64,000 bases of DNA. Origin: Meloidogyne chitwoodi. Its lineage: Eukaryota; Nematoda; Chromadorea; Rhabditida; Meloidogynidae. Position numbers and translations under genes: made by a program. Positions 30,720 through 41,581 of the stretch are shown one piece after another (position 1 is the stretch's first letter; the number at the start of each line of letters is the position of its first letter). Below the pieces are notes generated by a model that made no database searches, was not told the origin of the DNA, and worked only from the letters and a program-made list of their open reading frames with translations. The DNA is taken from NCBI GenBank assembly GCA_015183035.1, contig JACZZP010000012.1, positions 372,001 through 436,000 of the forward strand, in the 5' to 3' direction.

Positions 30720-31870
30720 TTCAAAAAAAAATACATTAAAAATTTTTAATAAATATGAATAACAATTCTAAAAAACTCGATTAAAGACTTATTAATTTAG
30801 TGGTGAAAAAACATTTAAAAGCTATATATATATTTAAAAGAATTTTATGAGCAATGAAATATTTAAAAAAACAATTTAAAAATTATGAAAGAACATGTAT
30901 TTTAAAAATTTTTCAAGTAATTATATTACAATACAAAAAAATAAAAATTAGTTTTAGAATTATTTTAAAATAATATATGGCCTATTAATTCTTTTTGTAT
31001 CAAATGAAGTAAAAGAGGCGGTCAGCTTCTTCACAAAACAAGGCGACCGGAAATAGTAGATAAAATATTTTTTATATAAAACATCTATGTACACTCACTT
31101 TATGTTCCAACTTTTTTTTTGATGTGTATCTATCCATTTGTTTAAACTTACTTTTATAAAATACGTTCAACCTTTATATTTTTTTGTAAAACAAAAAAAT
31201 TTTAAAAAAATTCTTCTTACTTTTTAAAATGTTTTGTTTTGATGGATTTTTTTCTAGAATTTTTTGTGTTTTACGGTAGTAAAACTTGAAGAAATTTTTT
31301 ATAAAATTTTTTATTTTTTTAATTAATTATTTTTTATAAAACAATAAAAATATTTTTTAAATTTATTTTGCATGAGAATTTTTCATTTATTTCTTTATAA
31401 TTTATTTTAAATCAATTTTTTATTTAATAAATATTAGTTAAAAAATAACAGTTTATTTAAAACAATCTTAGATAAATGAATATTTATTTAAAAAAATAAC
31501 AAATTAATTACCAAAAAAATATTTATAAAAAATATTCGATTATGTTTTTTATTTTGCAAACAAATTTAAATGCTCAAATAAAAAAATATTCTTCTGCTGT
31601 TTCTACTAATTTTATTATTTATTTTTATTTTTTTCTCATCATTTTACTTCATTGAATTTTTACTATAAAATTTATACAGTAATTATAATTTTTTTAATTA
31701 AATAAAATTTTATTTTTTTATATTTCAACCAATTAACAAATATAAAATTAAATTTTTATTGAAAAAATGCTTTGTTTAACTTATTTATAATATATATAGT
31801 AAAAAAATAAAATATTTTTTATTAAATAGAAAAATTATTTTAAAATGTCTTTAATATTAGCTAGTCTATC
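30720..31870. other. AT-rich stretch, no gene seen
   Basis: Homopolymer-rich sequence between the HTH gene and the right terminal repeat. I see no coding signal; a missing polymerase or integrase gene is not hidden here. Confidence 0.5.
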
Positions 31871-32191
31871 CTGTTTTTTTAATTAATTTTTTGTTTGCAA
31901 ATATTAAAAAATTTTTTGATATCCTCTAACTTTTTTTATTTATTTACATATCCTTTTTTTGGTAGAACAAAACTTCCGGACACCTACAACATCTTACACA
32001 AAAAATATTTATCTTTTTTAAAGGACCTATTTGTACAATAATTTATTTAACAACTTCTTAGCATGGTACTAAATCTGCATACACATTTTTGTACAAAATT
32101 GTTGATCCTGCTGTTTGGCCTACTCTTCTTTTTTTTTAGTTATACTTAGTTTTAAAACATTTTTTGTTTTAAAACTATAGTATATACTACT
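31870..32191 (-). repeat. right terminal inverted repeat
   Basis: Inverted, diverged copy of 19466-19790. It ends GTTTTAAAACTATAGTATAT then ACTACT at 32191, followed by the target duplication AACGAA. Confidence 0.8.
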
Positions 32192-32197
32192 AACGAA
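32192..32197. repeat. target-site duplication, right (AACGAA)
   Basis: Perfect copy of 19460-19465. Confidence 0.85.
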
Positions 32198-32584
32198 ATT
32201 TTAGAATAATTAATCCAAAAAAGATCGTATTTAAAGTTAAAAGGGGTGTTGCATTTTAAAAAATGAAATATCTTTCAGAGATGGGTAGGTAAAAGGGTTT
32301 TCATATTAAAAATGGGGGTTGTGTTTAAAGTGTGATTTTAATAAAACCAGGATGGATTTTAAGTTTTTTTTTGTTTTTTAGGCGGTTTTAAGGGAATTTT
32401 TATTAACTGAGATTTCAATGAATAATTGTTTTTCAAGCTGTTGAATTATGAGTTGCCTTTTTTACAGGGGTTAAGGAGCAGCTCATTTTGAAAGTTGGTT
32501 TTTAATTTTTAATGAAGTTTTTTTAAGAGAGTTTTAGAGGGTTATTTTCTTATATTTTACCAAAATTTTCTAGAATCAGTGTTA

Positions 32585-32640
32585 AAAGCGCGAAGCGGTT
32601 TCTATATTCCAGTGCGCGTAGCGCGCTGGTTGAATTTAAC
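32585..32640. repeat. GCGC-rich repeat related to satellite lead
   Basis: GCGCGAAGCGGTTTCTATAT then CCAGTGCGC resembles the reverse complement of the lead sequence at 15785-15815 and 18212-18245. It borders the 3' end of the micro-exon gene. Confidence 0.5.
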
Positions 32641-32677
32641 CGGAAGAACTACTTGAAGAAGATGCTACTTGTTTTTC

Positions 32678-35600
32678 TTAATCGGAGGAAGAATTTTGGG
32701 CAGGAAATTCATTTAGGTCTAATTTTTCTTTTCCTTTTCCTTTTTTATCTTTCACTTTAGAAGAGGTTCCTTGATCATGACTTTGTTTACGTTCTTTAAT
32801 TTAAAATTAAATAATTAAATAAATTTAAATAAATTTACCTCTAATTTCTACTCCTTTTCGTCCTTTGTGTCCTTCTAATTCGCTAATAGATAAGAGACGA
32901 GCCGTTTCCATGTCTTCAGCCTCTTTAAATTAAAAATAATTTTTAGTAATTAAATAAATTAAATTGCTTACCTTGTCGTCTACGTATCACTTCCCAATCT
33001 TAAAATATTTAATAATCTCTTTACTTTTTAATAAATTTAATGCTTTAAATTTTTATTAATTTTAAAGTAAATTTATTTAAAATAAATGTTTGTAATTACC
33101 TTTATCAAGGAAAAGATTTGGATTTTGTTGAATTAACGCATTAATATCTATTAATAAATTTAATAAATATTTTTAAAAATATTATATAAAAATAACCAGA
33201 AGATTGAGGTTGTTGTGTGTGATGCCCTTGTTGATGTTCTTAATTATATTTTAAATTTGAATTTTTTATTTTATAAAAATTATTAACTTTAATTTAAATT
33301 TTTATATATTAACACCAGTACTTAAATTTTCAATTTTGCTCATACTTATACCTCATACTTTTCATAAATTGAAATATTTTATTGCAATTTTTCATTGACA
33401 TTTTATCACTTCTGATGAATTAATTTAAAGTGTTTAGCAAAATTACGAAGAGCTATTAATTTATGGCAGAGTTCGCATCAACAAAATCAAAAAGGGTAAA
33501 AAAAATCTTATTAAAAAATCATAAGGTATAAAATTTTCTTAATTAAAGTATACTATAATTAAATAATTTTTATCATTGCTCAAATCTATATTTTTTCACA
33601 ATAAGGGTTTACAAACTTTTTATAGACACGTATATCAAGATAAAGAGTTCGATTTTCGTGATGGATAGATATTAAAACTTTCAGGACATTTTCAGCGTCG
33701 CAGGAGAAAAATTTTTATAATTTATTGCCCTCTAGTTGCCAAAAATTCACTTTTTTGGGAAAAACTACTCATACATCATACTGTAATGCTGTTTTGAAAA
33801 GAAAGAAAATAGTATAGAATTTGTATGACTTCTCTTTCGTTTTATTGACCCCATCAAATATTTATCTTCCCCTTTTCTATATATTTTATGCATTTTTCCT
33901 CTCAAAAAAAGTTATTGGGCTTTATATATTGGTTTTTATGTTTATTTCGTTTTGAGTATTAAAATAAAAGGAGTTTTATATTGCGCTTTACTTACTTGTT
34001 TTATTATTGTGGGTAATATTATTAATAATTATATTTATTCTTACTATACTCATACATCATACCGATGTATGAGTATGAGAGATGAGTATGATTTTGGTAT
34101 GACCTTCCAAGCACTGATTAAAACTAACAATTAACATTTATATATTTACCTGTGGTAGTTTGTGGATTATAAGATGGTGGATATTGACCATAAGATGGTT
34201 GTTGTGGAAAATAAGGTGGTGGTTGTTGATTATGTAGATCAAAATATGGTTGTGGTGTTTGATGAGGTTCTTCTTGATCTTCTTAATTATATTTTAAATT
34301 AGAATTCTATTTTTTTATATCGTTTAATTAAAAATAAAAATTAATGTCTGATTGGGATTGAACTGAATTATCCAGACTTTTCTGTATTTTTATTTTAAAG
34401 TTATTTAAATATTTATTCTAATATATTTACTCCTTACTACCACCCTCTAATATAATCCCACCTATAGAAGAGGTTTAAAAATATAACCACATGGGATTAT
34501 ATTAGAATAAATACCGTAATGTGTACAAATAAATTTATAAAATTAACTATGTTATAACCTTGTTGATAATCAAAAGAAAAATTAGTTGGTTGCTCAGTTG
34601 TTGGATACGTTATTTGAAAACCTAAATACTCTAATTTATATAAAATTGAATAAAATAAATTCAATTTTGTTTAAATTAAAATTATTAAATATTACAGACA
34701 ATAATCAGAATTTAAATAATTACCTTGGGTATGTTGTTGATAATAAGAATAATCTAATTGTTGTTTTTTAGAAGGTTTTTGTATATTTTTTGGTCCTAAA
34801 TTATATTTTTAAATTATTATTATGTTGTTACTAGTTATTTTATTTTCAACAATATATGTACATATAATTCAAAAGGTATAAATTAATATAAAATATATAA
34901 TATTTATAATGGAAGTGGAACATACTGTTAACTAAAACTTTATTTATCCTTCACATACAAATGTTCAATTGACATAATGTTCAGAGATTTTATTTTTAAT
35001 TAACTCTTCTTCCAGTATCAGAAATATTCATTTTATAAGGAGTTTAATTCTTATTTATAGTGTCTGACCATTATGTCTCTTTATCATTTGACGTGAAGAA
35101 AGAAAGAGGAAAGGATACTGGTAATTAACAGGAAAGTATGATGTTGTACTTAAATATTACTTGATACTATTACCGTATTTCCTCTAATATAAGTGCATGC
35201 TCTATTTGAAGCGCACCCTCCATTAGAAGCGCACCCTACGAAGGGGTTGAAAAATAAAAGCGCATGCGCTTGTATTAGAGGAAATACGGTATTTACATTC
35301 CAAAGCGATGGAACCCTGGTGACCACAAACTTTAATCTAATTTACTTTTTATTTATAATGTCTCAGAATATTATGCCTCTTTACCATGTATTTGAAGGAT
35401 AAACTATTATGAGCTTACGAAGCGATTTAATTAAATTGAAGCTTTTTAGTGACGAATGTCCCTGTCTAGCTTACCCTACTTACTGTGGTAGCAGAACTAG
35501 AGATAGGAATTTTGAAAAAACCGGGATCGGGAAAAGGGAAATTTAAAAATTGAACGATTCGGGACGGACCCGAATCGGGAATTTCCGATTCCGATTTCAT

Positions 35601-38600
35601 CCCGTTGTCTCAAAATAATCAGGAAAACGGATCGGGAAACAGGATCGGGACCCGATCCTGTTTCTATCTCCAAGCAGAACCATTCTATTATGACTTTAAT
35701 AATTCAATATTTCATATAATTAACATGCCTTTGCAAGATTTAATGTGTGAGAAAACATCGCTTCTATTACTTGTCCCAGAATTATATTTTTTGCATTTCG
35801 TACAAATAAAATTATTTGTATCCTGGTCAATGGTTATATGATTAAAGCTATTATCTTCAGTTTTCCATTTTATCAAAATGTTCTTTCTTTGCTCAGCTAG
35901 AGATAAATATTTTAAAAATTAAGTAAAAATAATAAAAATTTTAATATAACGTATTTCCTAAAATTTAAAATATAATATCCCTATTTTGATGAGAATTGAA
36001 AATAATCTCCAAGTTTCTATTTTAAAAAATACGGTATTTTTAAATAATATATAACCTGTTTCCTTTGCTTGATTTTTTGGTCCTGAATTATATTTTTAAT
36101 TATTATAAAGATGAGTCATAATGTGATTATGATTTGGTTCATATTCAAAAATACATAATTCAATAAAGCAGTGATTGGCAACTTTCGTATCTAGGATTTT
36201 TCGGGTTTTTAGAACATAAATTGGTTCGCTTTAATGTGTTGACGATTAATTAACTTTGTATTCTATGATTTATTGCCCCTTTTTTTATTTTTAAAAATTT
36301 TTCTTTTTCCTTGAAGGAGTTAGCAATAGCCTTTTTTAATCTTTTGAGTGTATAAAATAATAGTGATATGTTAAATTATTATTATTGAGTGGATTTGTTC
36401 TACTATAAAAGCTTATTGTATTTGCTTAAAAGGTTCACTTAGGTTTTTACGTATTGTCATAAGTATTATAATCTTCAATATTCCTTTTGTTAATAATATT
36501 TGTTTATTTCAATTTTTAAGATAAAAAATTTATAAAAATGCTAACTCCATCAAGGAAAAATAAAAAAAGTGGGCAATAAACTTTAGTATTACCGACAAAT
36601 GTGAAATATACCACTTTTTTTATTCTCTCTTTTCTTTTTGTTATACGTTTAATGACTTGACGGAGATTTGCTAACCATCGATTTCCTGACCAGTATACCT
36701 GCACCGGACAATTATCTTTCTTTACTATTTGTACGTAAAAGAGAGGAATTACTCTACTTAAAAATTGATATTCCGTATAATTAACTTGCCTTGGCAATTT
36801 TTTACGTGATACGAAATAGCTATTTTACGAATACTTGTTATACTGTAATTGTTGCATTTTCTACAAATAATTTTTTTTGAATCATCATCAAGGAATATAT
36901 GTTCAAAATTATTTTTTTCTTTCAATCTATTGAAAGATTTCTTTAACGCATCATATTCTAAACAGGGTTGGGTCGAAATTTCGATTTCGATTTCGAAAAC
37001 CGAAATTTCGAGGTTTTTATTTCGAATTATTTCGATTTCGCGAAATTAAAAAATTTCGATTTCGAAGGAATTTCGATTTCGAACTTTTCATAATTTCGAT
37101 TCACTACGAGTATTTTTTACACCCCTAAAGATTGTATTTTTTGAAAAAATGGCATCCAAGGGGCGGGTGTTTTACCTTGATTCGAGGAAGAGAAAAATAT
37201 AAAAAGAAAGATTCATTATAATTAAAAATGTTTTATTTCTTAGTACGAGTGTGGTTGAGTGGTTAGTGTGTTACTTTATGATAGTGATCTTTATGTGGGT
37301 TCGATTCCTATGTTATTTGCACAACTAGCGGAGATGGACGCCCTTCGGGCGTCCTTCTCCACTAGCAAAAAACAATAAACTTAAAATATTCTGACAATAA
37401 AAACTTTACACTTACAAACTTTTTAAAAGAACAAAACACATAAATACTGAGACTCTAATGTTTCTGACTCAAGTGTCTCTTATTCAGAATCAAATGTCTC
37501 TCACTCAGACTCAGTGTCTCACTTAAGTGCTCTTAATCAGACTCAACTATCTCTTACTCAAAATTACGTTTCTCTGACTCAAGTGTCTCTGACTCAAGTG
37601 TCTCTGACTCAAGTGTCTCTGACTCAAGTGTCTCTGACTCAAGTGTCTCTGACTCAAGTGTCTCTGACTCAAGTGTCTCTGACTCAAGTGTCTCTGACTC
37701 AAGTGTCTCTGACTCAAGTGTCTCTGACTCAAGTGTCTCTGACTCAAGTGTCTCTGACTCAAGTGTCTCTGACTCAAGTGTCTCTGACTCAAGTGTCTCT
37801 GACTCAAGTGTCTCTGACTCAAGTGTCTCTGACTCAAGTGTCTCTGACTCAAGTGTCTCTGACTCAAGTGTCTCTGACTCAAGTGTCTCTGACTCAAGTG
37901 TCTCTGACTCAAGTGTCTCTGACTCAAGTGTCTCTGACTCAAGTGTCTCTGACTCAAGTGTCTCTGACTCAAGTGTCTCTGACTAAGACCCCTCAGCACG
38001 ACTCCTCCTTTTTCGTCTGGCATCACTCGAGCAGCAGGGTTCGTCGGCGTCACTGGAGCAGCAAGGTTCGTCGGCTTCACTGGAACAGCAAGGTACTTCG
38101 GCGTCGGTGGAGCAGCAAGGTTCGTCGGCGTCCATATTTTAAGCAAAAGTCAGCAGGCAGCGTTGTTTTTGTTTTAGTGTTGTTATGTAGTAGCGTTAAA
38201 GACTGATCAAAATAAAGGGTTTTTATAGTATCCAAGTTCAAATTTATTTTTCAAGTTTTAAAGTTCAAGTTTATTTTCAAGTTCTAAGTTCAAATTTTAA
38301 TTCAAGTTTATTTTCAAGTTTTAATTTCAAACTTAAGCCTTATTCAAGTTTAATTTCAAGTTGCAAACCCTACTATTAAAACCCCCCATTTTCACTTCCC
38401 CCAATCACTTGTCTATAAAAACCGGACAAACAAACAGACAGACGGACAAACATTCTCAATTATATATATAGATATCTGGGGACAGTAATTATTATTTGAT
38501 TTATTTTTCCTTAGTTTTAAGACATTTTAAATTTAGAAAAAATATGTATAAGTCATATATTTTTGCTTGCGGTGCTAAAAAGGTGAATTTTTGGCAGGTA

Positions 38601-39959
38601 AAGTACAATTATTTTAAAAAATTTTCGCCTGCGGCTTAACAGGGAATTGTTTTGCAACAGGGATAAAAAATTCTCATCAATGGCACTAAAAAGTTTAATT
38701 TTCAACGCATAGGTTTAAAATTTTTCAAAATTTTTCGCCTGCGGCGCTAAAATAATCCAAACTTTATAAAAATTAACCCAAGCCGACATTTGAGGTCAAC
38801 TCGTAACAACCCTGATGCCAAGTGCAAAAATTGCAATTATAATTAAGGTTTCTACTTTTTTTATCATTTTTTTGAGAATTTCGAATTATTTCGATTTCGA
38901 TTTCGAAAACCGAAATTTCGAGGTTTTTATTTCGAATTATTTCGATTTCGCGAAATTAAAAAATTTCGATTTCGAAGGAATTTCGATTTCGAACTTTTTC
39001 CAATTTCGACCCAATCCTGATTCTAAACATTAAATATATTTAAAAATAAAGTAAAAATTAAAAAATATACCATCATTTTTAAAATTAAACTCTAAAATAT
39101 TTATTCTAAAAAATACTTTATTTTTAAATAATAATATAACCGTTTTGTATTTGTGCTTCTGTTTTTTGTTCTTTTATTTGATTTTCTTCTTCTGAATTAT
39201 ATTTTTTAATTATTATAAGAAAATGTAAACTACGCTTTTATGTACTAATTTTAATATTTTTTTTAATTAAAACAATTCAACATTTACAATTCTTTATGTT
39301 TTACAAAATAGAGGATCTCTCGATTGCAAAAAATCGTACATTAAATTTTATGTCAGTTTAATAACGGGCAAGTTTCAGATTTCGTATTTCGGAAATTTCG
39401 GATTTTTAGGTAATTTTTATTTGGGATTCCGTATTTTATTTTCTAGTTTTGCCCATCCCTTTTATTTGGTTACCTGTCTCTTTTATACAAGGAGCTAAGT
39501 GATTTTGTGGATAATATCTAATTGCGTTTCCTTTTTTTTTAAATGTTATTTGACCATTACATTTATAGTCTTTTCCTTTCCTATTATTAAATCTCTTGCA
39601 ATGCCAAATGTTTCTTAGTTCAAAATAGTGAAATCCCTTATGAAATAAAGATACATTGCTACCTCTATGCTCAACTTTAAATTCTAAAAAAACAAATTAA
39701 AGTTTTCTTCAGAACAAATTAAAAGTTTAACATATAACCCATTTGTTAATATTAAATTACCTGGTTGATGTTCTGCAAAAAGTATAACGTCTTTCTTATC
39801 AACATCTTCTTCTATATTTGTATCTTCTTGTTCATTCGTTTTTTGTCTACTTAACTGGCCTTTTGATCTATTATCTTCTCTTTGTTTTTTTTTTACTCCA
39901 TTTACAGCCATAATGGCCAAAATATTTAAAAATATAAATAAAATAATTGAAATTTTCAT
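32678..39959 (-). CDS. secreted micro-exon gene with FLYWCH-like domain, 12 exons
   Basis: Exons from 5': 39761-39959, 39474-39683, 39141-39191, 36056-36082, 34724-34795, 34559-34621, 34150-34281, 33197-33238, 33100-33147, 32972-32998, 32839-32922, 32678-32793; 356 codons. Every intron is phase 1 and every internal exon (27-210 bp) is a multiple of three. Exon 1 encodes a signal peptide (MKISIILFIFLNILAIMAVNG) and an acidic-basic linker. Exon 2 looks like a FLYWCH zinc finger (LFHKGFHYFELRNIWHCKRF ... CNGQITF ... NHLAPC). Later exons are Gln/Pro-rich; the last ends KGKGKEKLDLNEFPAQNSSS. Exons can be skipped or shuffled without frame loss. Probably secreted; function unknown. A cut paralogue lies at 12296-12902. 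Confidence 0.7.
35173..35289. mobile_element. foldback MITE with TA duplication
   Basis: CCGTATTTCCTCTAATA at the left and its reverse complement at the right, flanked by TA on both sides as in Tc1/mariner-type MITEs. In an intron of the micro-exon gene. Related ends occur near 34444 and 35950. Confidence 0.65.
35498..35672. mobile_element. hAT-like MITE, 8-bp duplication AGCAGAAC
   Basis: Flanked by perfect AGCAGAAC at 35490-35497 and 35673-35680. Terminal inverted repeats TAGAGATAGGAA / TTTCTATCTCCA. The interior is GGGATCGGG and CCCGATCC repeats. In an intron of the micro-exon gene. Confidence 0.8.
35713..35812 (-). pseudogene. zinc-finger-like fragment in intron
   Basis: Minus strand reads FICTKCKKYNSG then FSHIKSCKG, a C-x2-C...H-x3-C pattern, ending at a stop. 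A similar piece (IICRKCNN ... YHVKNCQG) lies at about 36775-36885. Both are in the large intron between exons 4 and 5 or 3 and 4 of the micro-exon gene. They could be lost exons or transposon remnants. Confidence 0.35.
37245..37318 (+). tRNA. tRNA-like sequence, probable SINE or pseudogene
   Basis: A-box TGGTTGAGTGGTTAGTG and B-box GGTTCGATTCC match Pol III consensus. An anticodon stem-loop can be drawn with loop TTATGAT, but the acceptor stem fails. Related to 15092-15165. Confidence 0.35.
37324..37366. other. very stable hairpin with cUUCGg loop
   Basis: ACTAGCGGAGATGGACGCC and GGCGTCCTTCTCCACTAGC pair over ~18 bp with two mismatches around a C(TTCG)G loop. It directly follows the tRNA-like unit and is the most GC-rich spot nearby. 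It could be a SINE tail structure or a processed small RNA. Confidence 0.55.
37576..37980. repeat. 15-bp minisatellite, 27 perfect copies
   Basis: Unit GACTCAAGTGTCTCT, 27 identical tandem copies, with degenerate copies from about 37450. Both strands are open (LTQVS repeats forward, SQRHL reverse) because 15 is a multiple of three. A forward ORF spans 37514-38206, but no start context, splice signal or conserved domain supports a gene. The perfect identity means recent expansion. Confidence 0.95.
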
Positions 39960-40009
39960 TTCTTTTTCCTAAAATTAAATATAAATAAAAAATAATTAAT
40001 TAATTAAGA

Positions 40010-40770
40010 CGGGACAGATTTTATTAAGTAATTTTAACAAAATCAACGTTAAGTTTATATCTAATTACTCATTAATTATTTGTTTTGCTACCAATGTTTA
40101 GAAGCTTGTACCAATGTTACGAAGTATGAGTACGAGCAAAATGAAAATTTCCAGCCATTGCTTAAAATGCCCTTATAAAAATTTAATAAATAAATAGAGG
40201 CCGTTAAAATCGCATTTTAATGATCATTAAAAGTTACCTAAGAGAGATTTCTGGGATTAATCACGGAAAATCACAAAAATAAAAAAACAGAATTTCTGGA
40301 CTCGTAAAACCCCGAATGGATCTCTCCCGTGCTGCTCTCTAGTTTTTAATTATTAATTAATTGTTTAGTAAATAACTATAATTAAAATATATTTATTAAA
40401 ATGGTATTTTAAAAATTTTATTGAAATGAGGAGAGAGTGAAGATATTCTGTTATCCATTGATATATTTTAATAAAGAAAAATGAAAAAAATTAACTGTCA
40501 ACTACCTTATAAGGGGTAAAATTTCAAAAAATATATATTAAACGTAAATTAACAAGGAATATACATCAGTACTATTTTACATTCACTCCCATCAAAGAGA
40601 GCAACTATTTATGTATTGGCTTTTTTAGATAAATTTTTAAAAATTTATTTAAAGTAAAAGGATAGATAATTTATAAAATAAACTTTGATAAAATTCAAAA
40701 TGGTTCTGATCTTGTTTAGAGTACAATCTAAGTTTGAGTTAAAACAAGTTTCTTTAAGCAATTAGAGTCT
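40010..40770. other. AT-rich intergenic, no gene seen
   Basis: Between the 5' end of the micro-exon gene and a foldback element. It would hold the micro-exon gene's promoter; no clear element stands out. Confidence 0.4.
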
Positions 40771-40777
40771 CATTTAA

Positions 40778-41013
40778 GTTACCGGAAAATTCCTCTTTTA
40801 ATGGAAATTTCCTCTCCGAACAAAATTTGGAAAATTTAAAGTTATTTTAGATTATTTTAATAAGATTATTCGAACATAATACAATTTTTAATTGATCCAA
40901 ACTCATTTTATAATTATTTAGGTAAGATTTTTCTGTTAAAAGAGGTATTTTATAGAAAGAATACTTACGCTCGGACAGGAATTTTCCGTTGAAGAGGAAT
41001 TTTCCGGTCACCA
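40778..41013. mobile_element. foldback element CCGGAAAATTCCTCT, copy 1
   Basis: Starts CCGGAAAATTCCTCTTTTAA and ends AGAGGAATTTTCCGG. A second copy with the same ends and related interior (TTATTTTAATAAGATTATTC-style block) lies at 47516-47740. Confidence 0.7.
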
Positions 41014-41183
41014 TTTAACTGTACACGGAACGTACCGGTCTATGTTTCGTGATGTAGCTTTCAAGTGTTGTTTCTCTAGTTCCAAATTCAGCTTTATGTC
41101 TCGTTTCAGTTTCTGCCAAAGTGACTCTATATTCTTTGTGTGGATTGATTTATCTTATTTGCGTGAATAAAGTCAATGTACAC

Positions 41184-41284
41184 CAGGGTTGCCGAGGGTT
41201 GAGCTCAAGTATCGGGTCGAGTGTCGGGTTTCGGGTCGTCGAAAATTCCTTGGGTCGGGTTTCTTGTAACCCGCGGCAACCCTG
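41184..41284. mobile_element. 101-bp hAT-like MITE, 8-bp duplication ATGTACAC
   Basis: Perfect terminal inverted repeats CAGGGTTGCCG/CGGCAACCCTG with perfect 8-bp flanks ATGTACAC (41176-41183 and 41285-41292). The interior is TCGGGT-rich. Confidence 0.85.
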
Positions 41285-41405
41285 ATGTACACCCCTTATT
41301 GTCTTAGGAAAAAATCAATCAAAAAACATAAAAATTACTGAGTGGGGCTTCAGCTATACTACACCCCTATTATTTAACAAATGGCTCAACAACATTATTT
41401 TTTAA

Positions 41406-41548
41406 TGAAAACTTCGTCTAAGTACAACTTTGTAGACCGCGAAATTGGATGTGGGGCAGTGCAGCGACAGCAGAGGATCAAAGTCTGCCTTACACTAGTT
41501 AAATATTTAATTCAGATTTAAGCAAGTTTATACAAAAAAAGATAACTT
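41406..41548 (+). repeat. dispersed ~135-bp repeat, copy 2
   Basis: Partner of 14011-14165; see there. It ends about 35 bp before the 3' end of the coiled-coil gene on the other strand. Confidence 0.75.
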
Positions 41549-41581
41549 TAAAAAATTAAATATCATTAACACTTTTTTTTT

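Larger units (their letters stand above)
19466..32191. mobile_element. Maverick/Polinton element with host-like cargo genes
   Basis: The ends are inverted: AGTAGTATATACTATAG at 19466 and its reverse complement ending at 32191. Inverted similarity extends inward about 300 bp with clear divergence. Perfect 6-bp AACGAA duplications flank it. Polintons start with AG and make 6-bp duplications. Inside are a major capsid protein, a penton-like fragment, a core-like protein and an adenain-like protease (22100-24750), confirming the class. At 12.7 kb it is shorter than autonomous Mavericks, and I found neither protein-primed DNA polymerase B nor retroviral-type integrase on either strand. Cargo: Argonaute/PAZ-like, PTB-like and HTH genes. 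Diverged termini suggest an old, immobile copy. Confidence 0.85.
36963..39019. mobile_element. composite hAT-like element with internal insertion
   Basis: Ends CAGGGTTGGGTCGAAATTTC (36963) and its inverted partner ...TTTCGACCCAATCCTG (39019), flanked by perfect 8-bp ATTCTAAA (36955-36962, 39020-39027). Both ends carry the same ~115-bp TTTCGATTTCGA-rich sequence in direct orientation (about 36975-37090 and 38895-39000). The middle, 37100-38880, holds a tRNA-like sequence, a stable hairpin and a 15-bp minisatellite. It lies in the intron between exons 3 and 4 of the micro-exon gene. Confidence 0.75.

Noticed and set aside
19466..32191. Hidden polymerase B or integrase genes in the Maverick
   Set aside because: Looked on both strands for polymerase and DDE-integrase motifs; the remaining space is PTB-like exons, introns and AT-rich spacer. 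Their absence is a reading by eye and should be confirmed by profile search.
33952..34134. 60-codon ORF with hydrophobic start
   Set aside because: Lies in an intron of the micro-exon gene, includes a GATGTATGAGTATGA palindrome, and has a non-ATG start.
37576..37980. CRISPR array
   Set aside because: Direct repeats have no spacers, and the genome is eukaryotic.
37547..38146. Antisense ORF of SQRHL repeats, and forward LTQVS ORF 37514-38206, as repeat proteins
   Set aside because: A 15-bp repeat without stop codons is open in both strands automatically. No start context, signal peptide or flanking domain.
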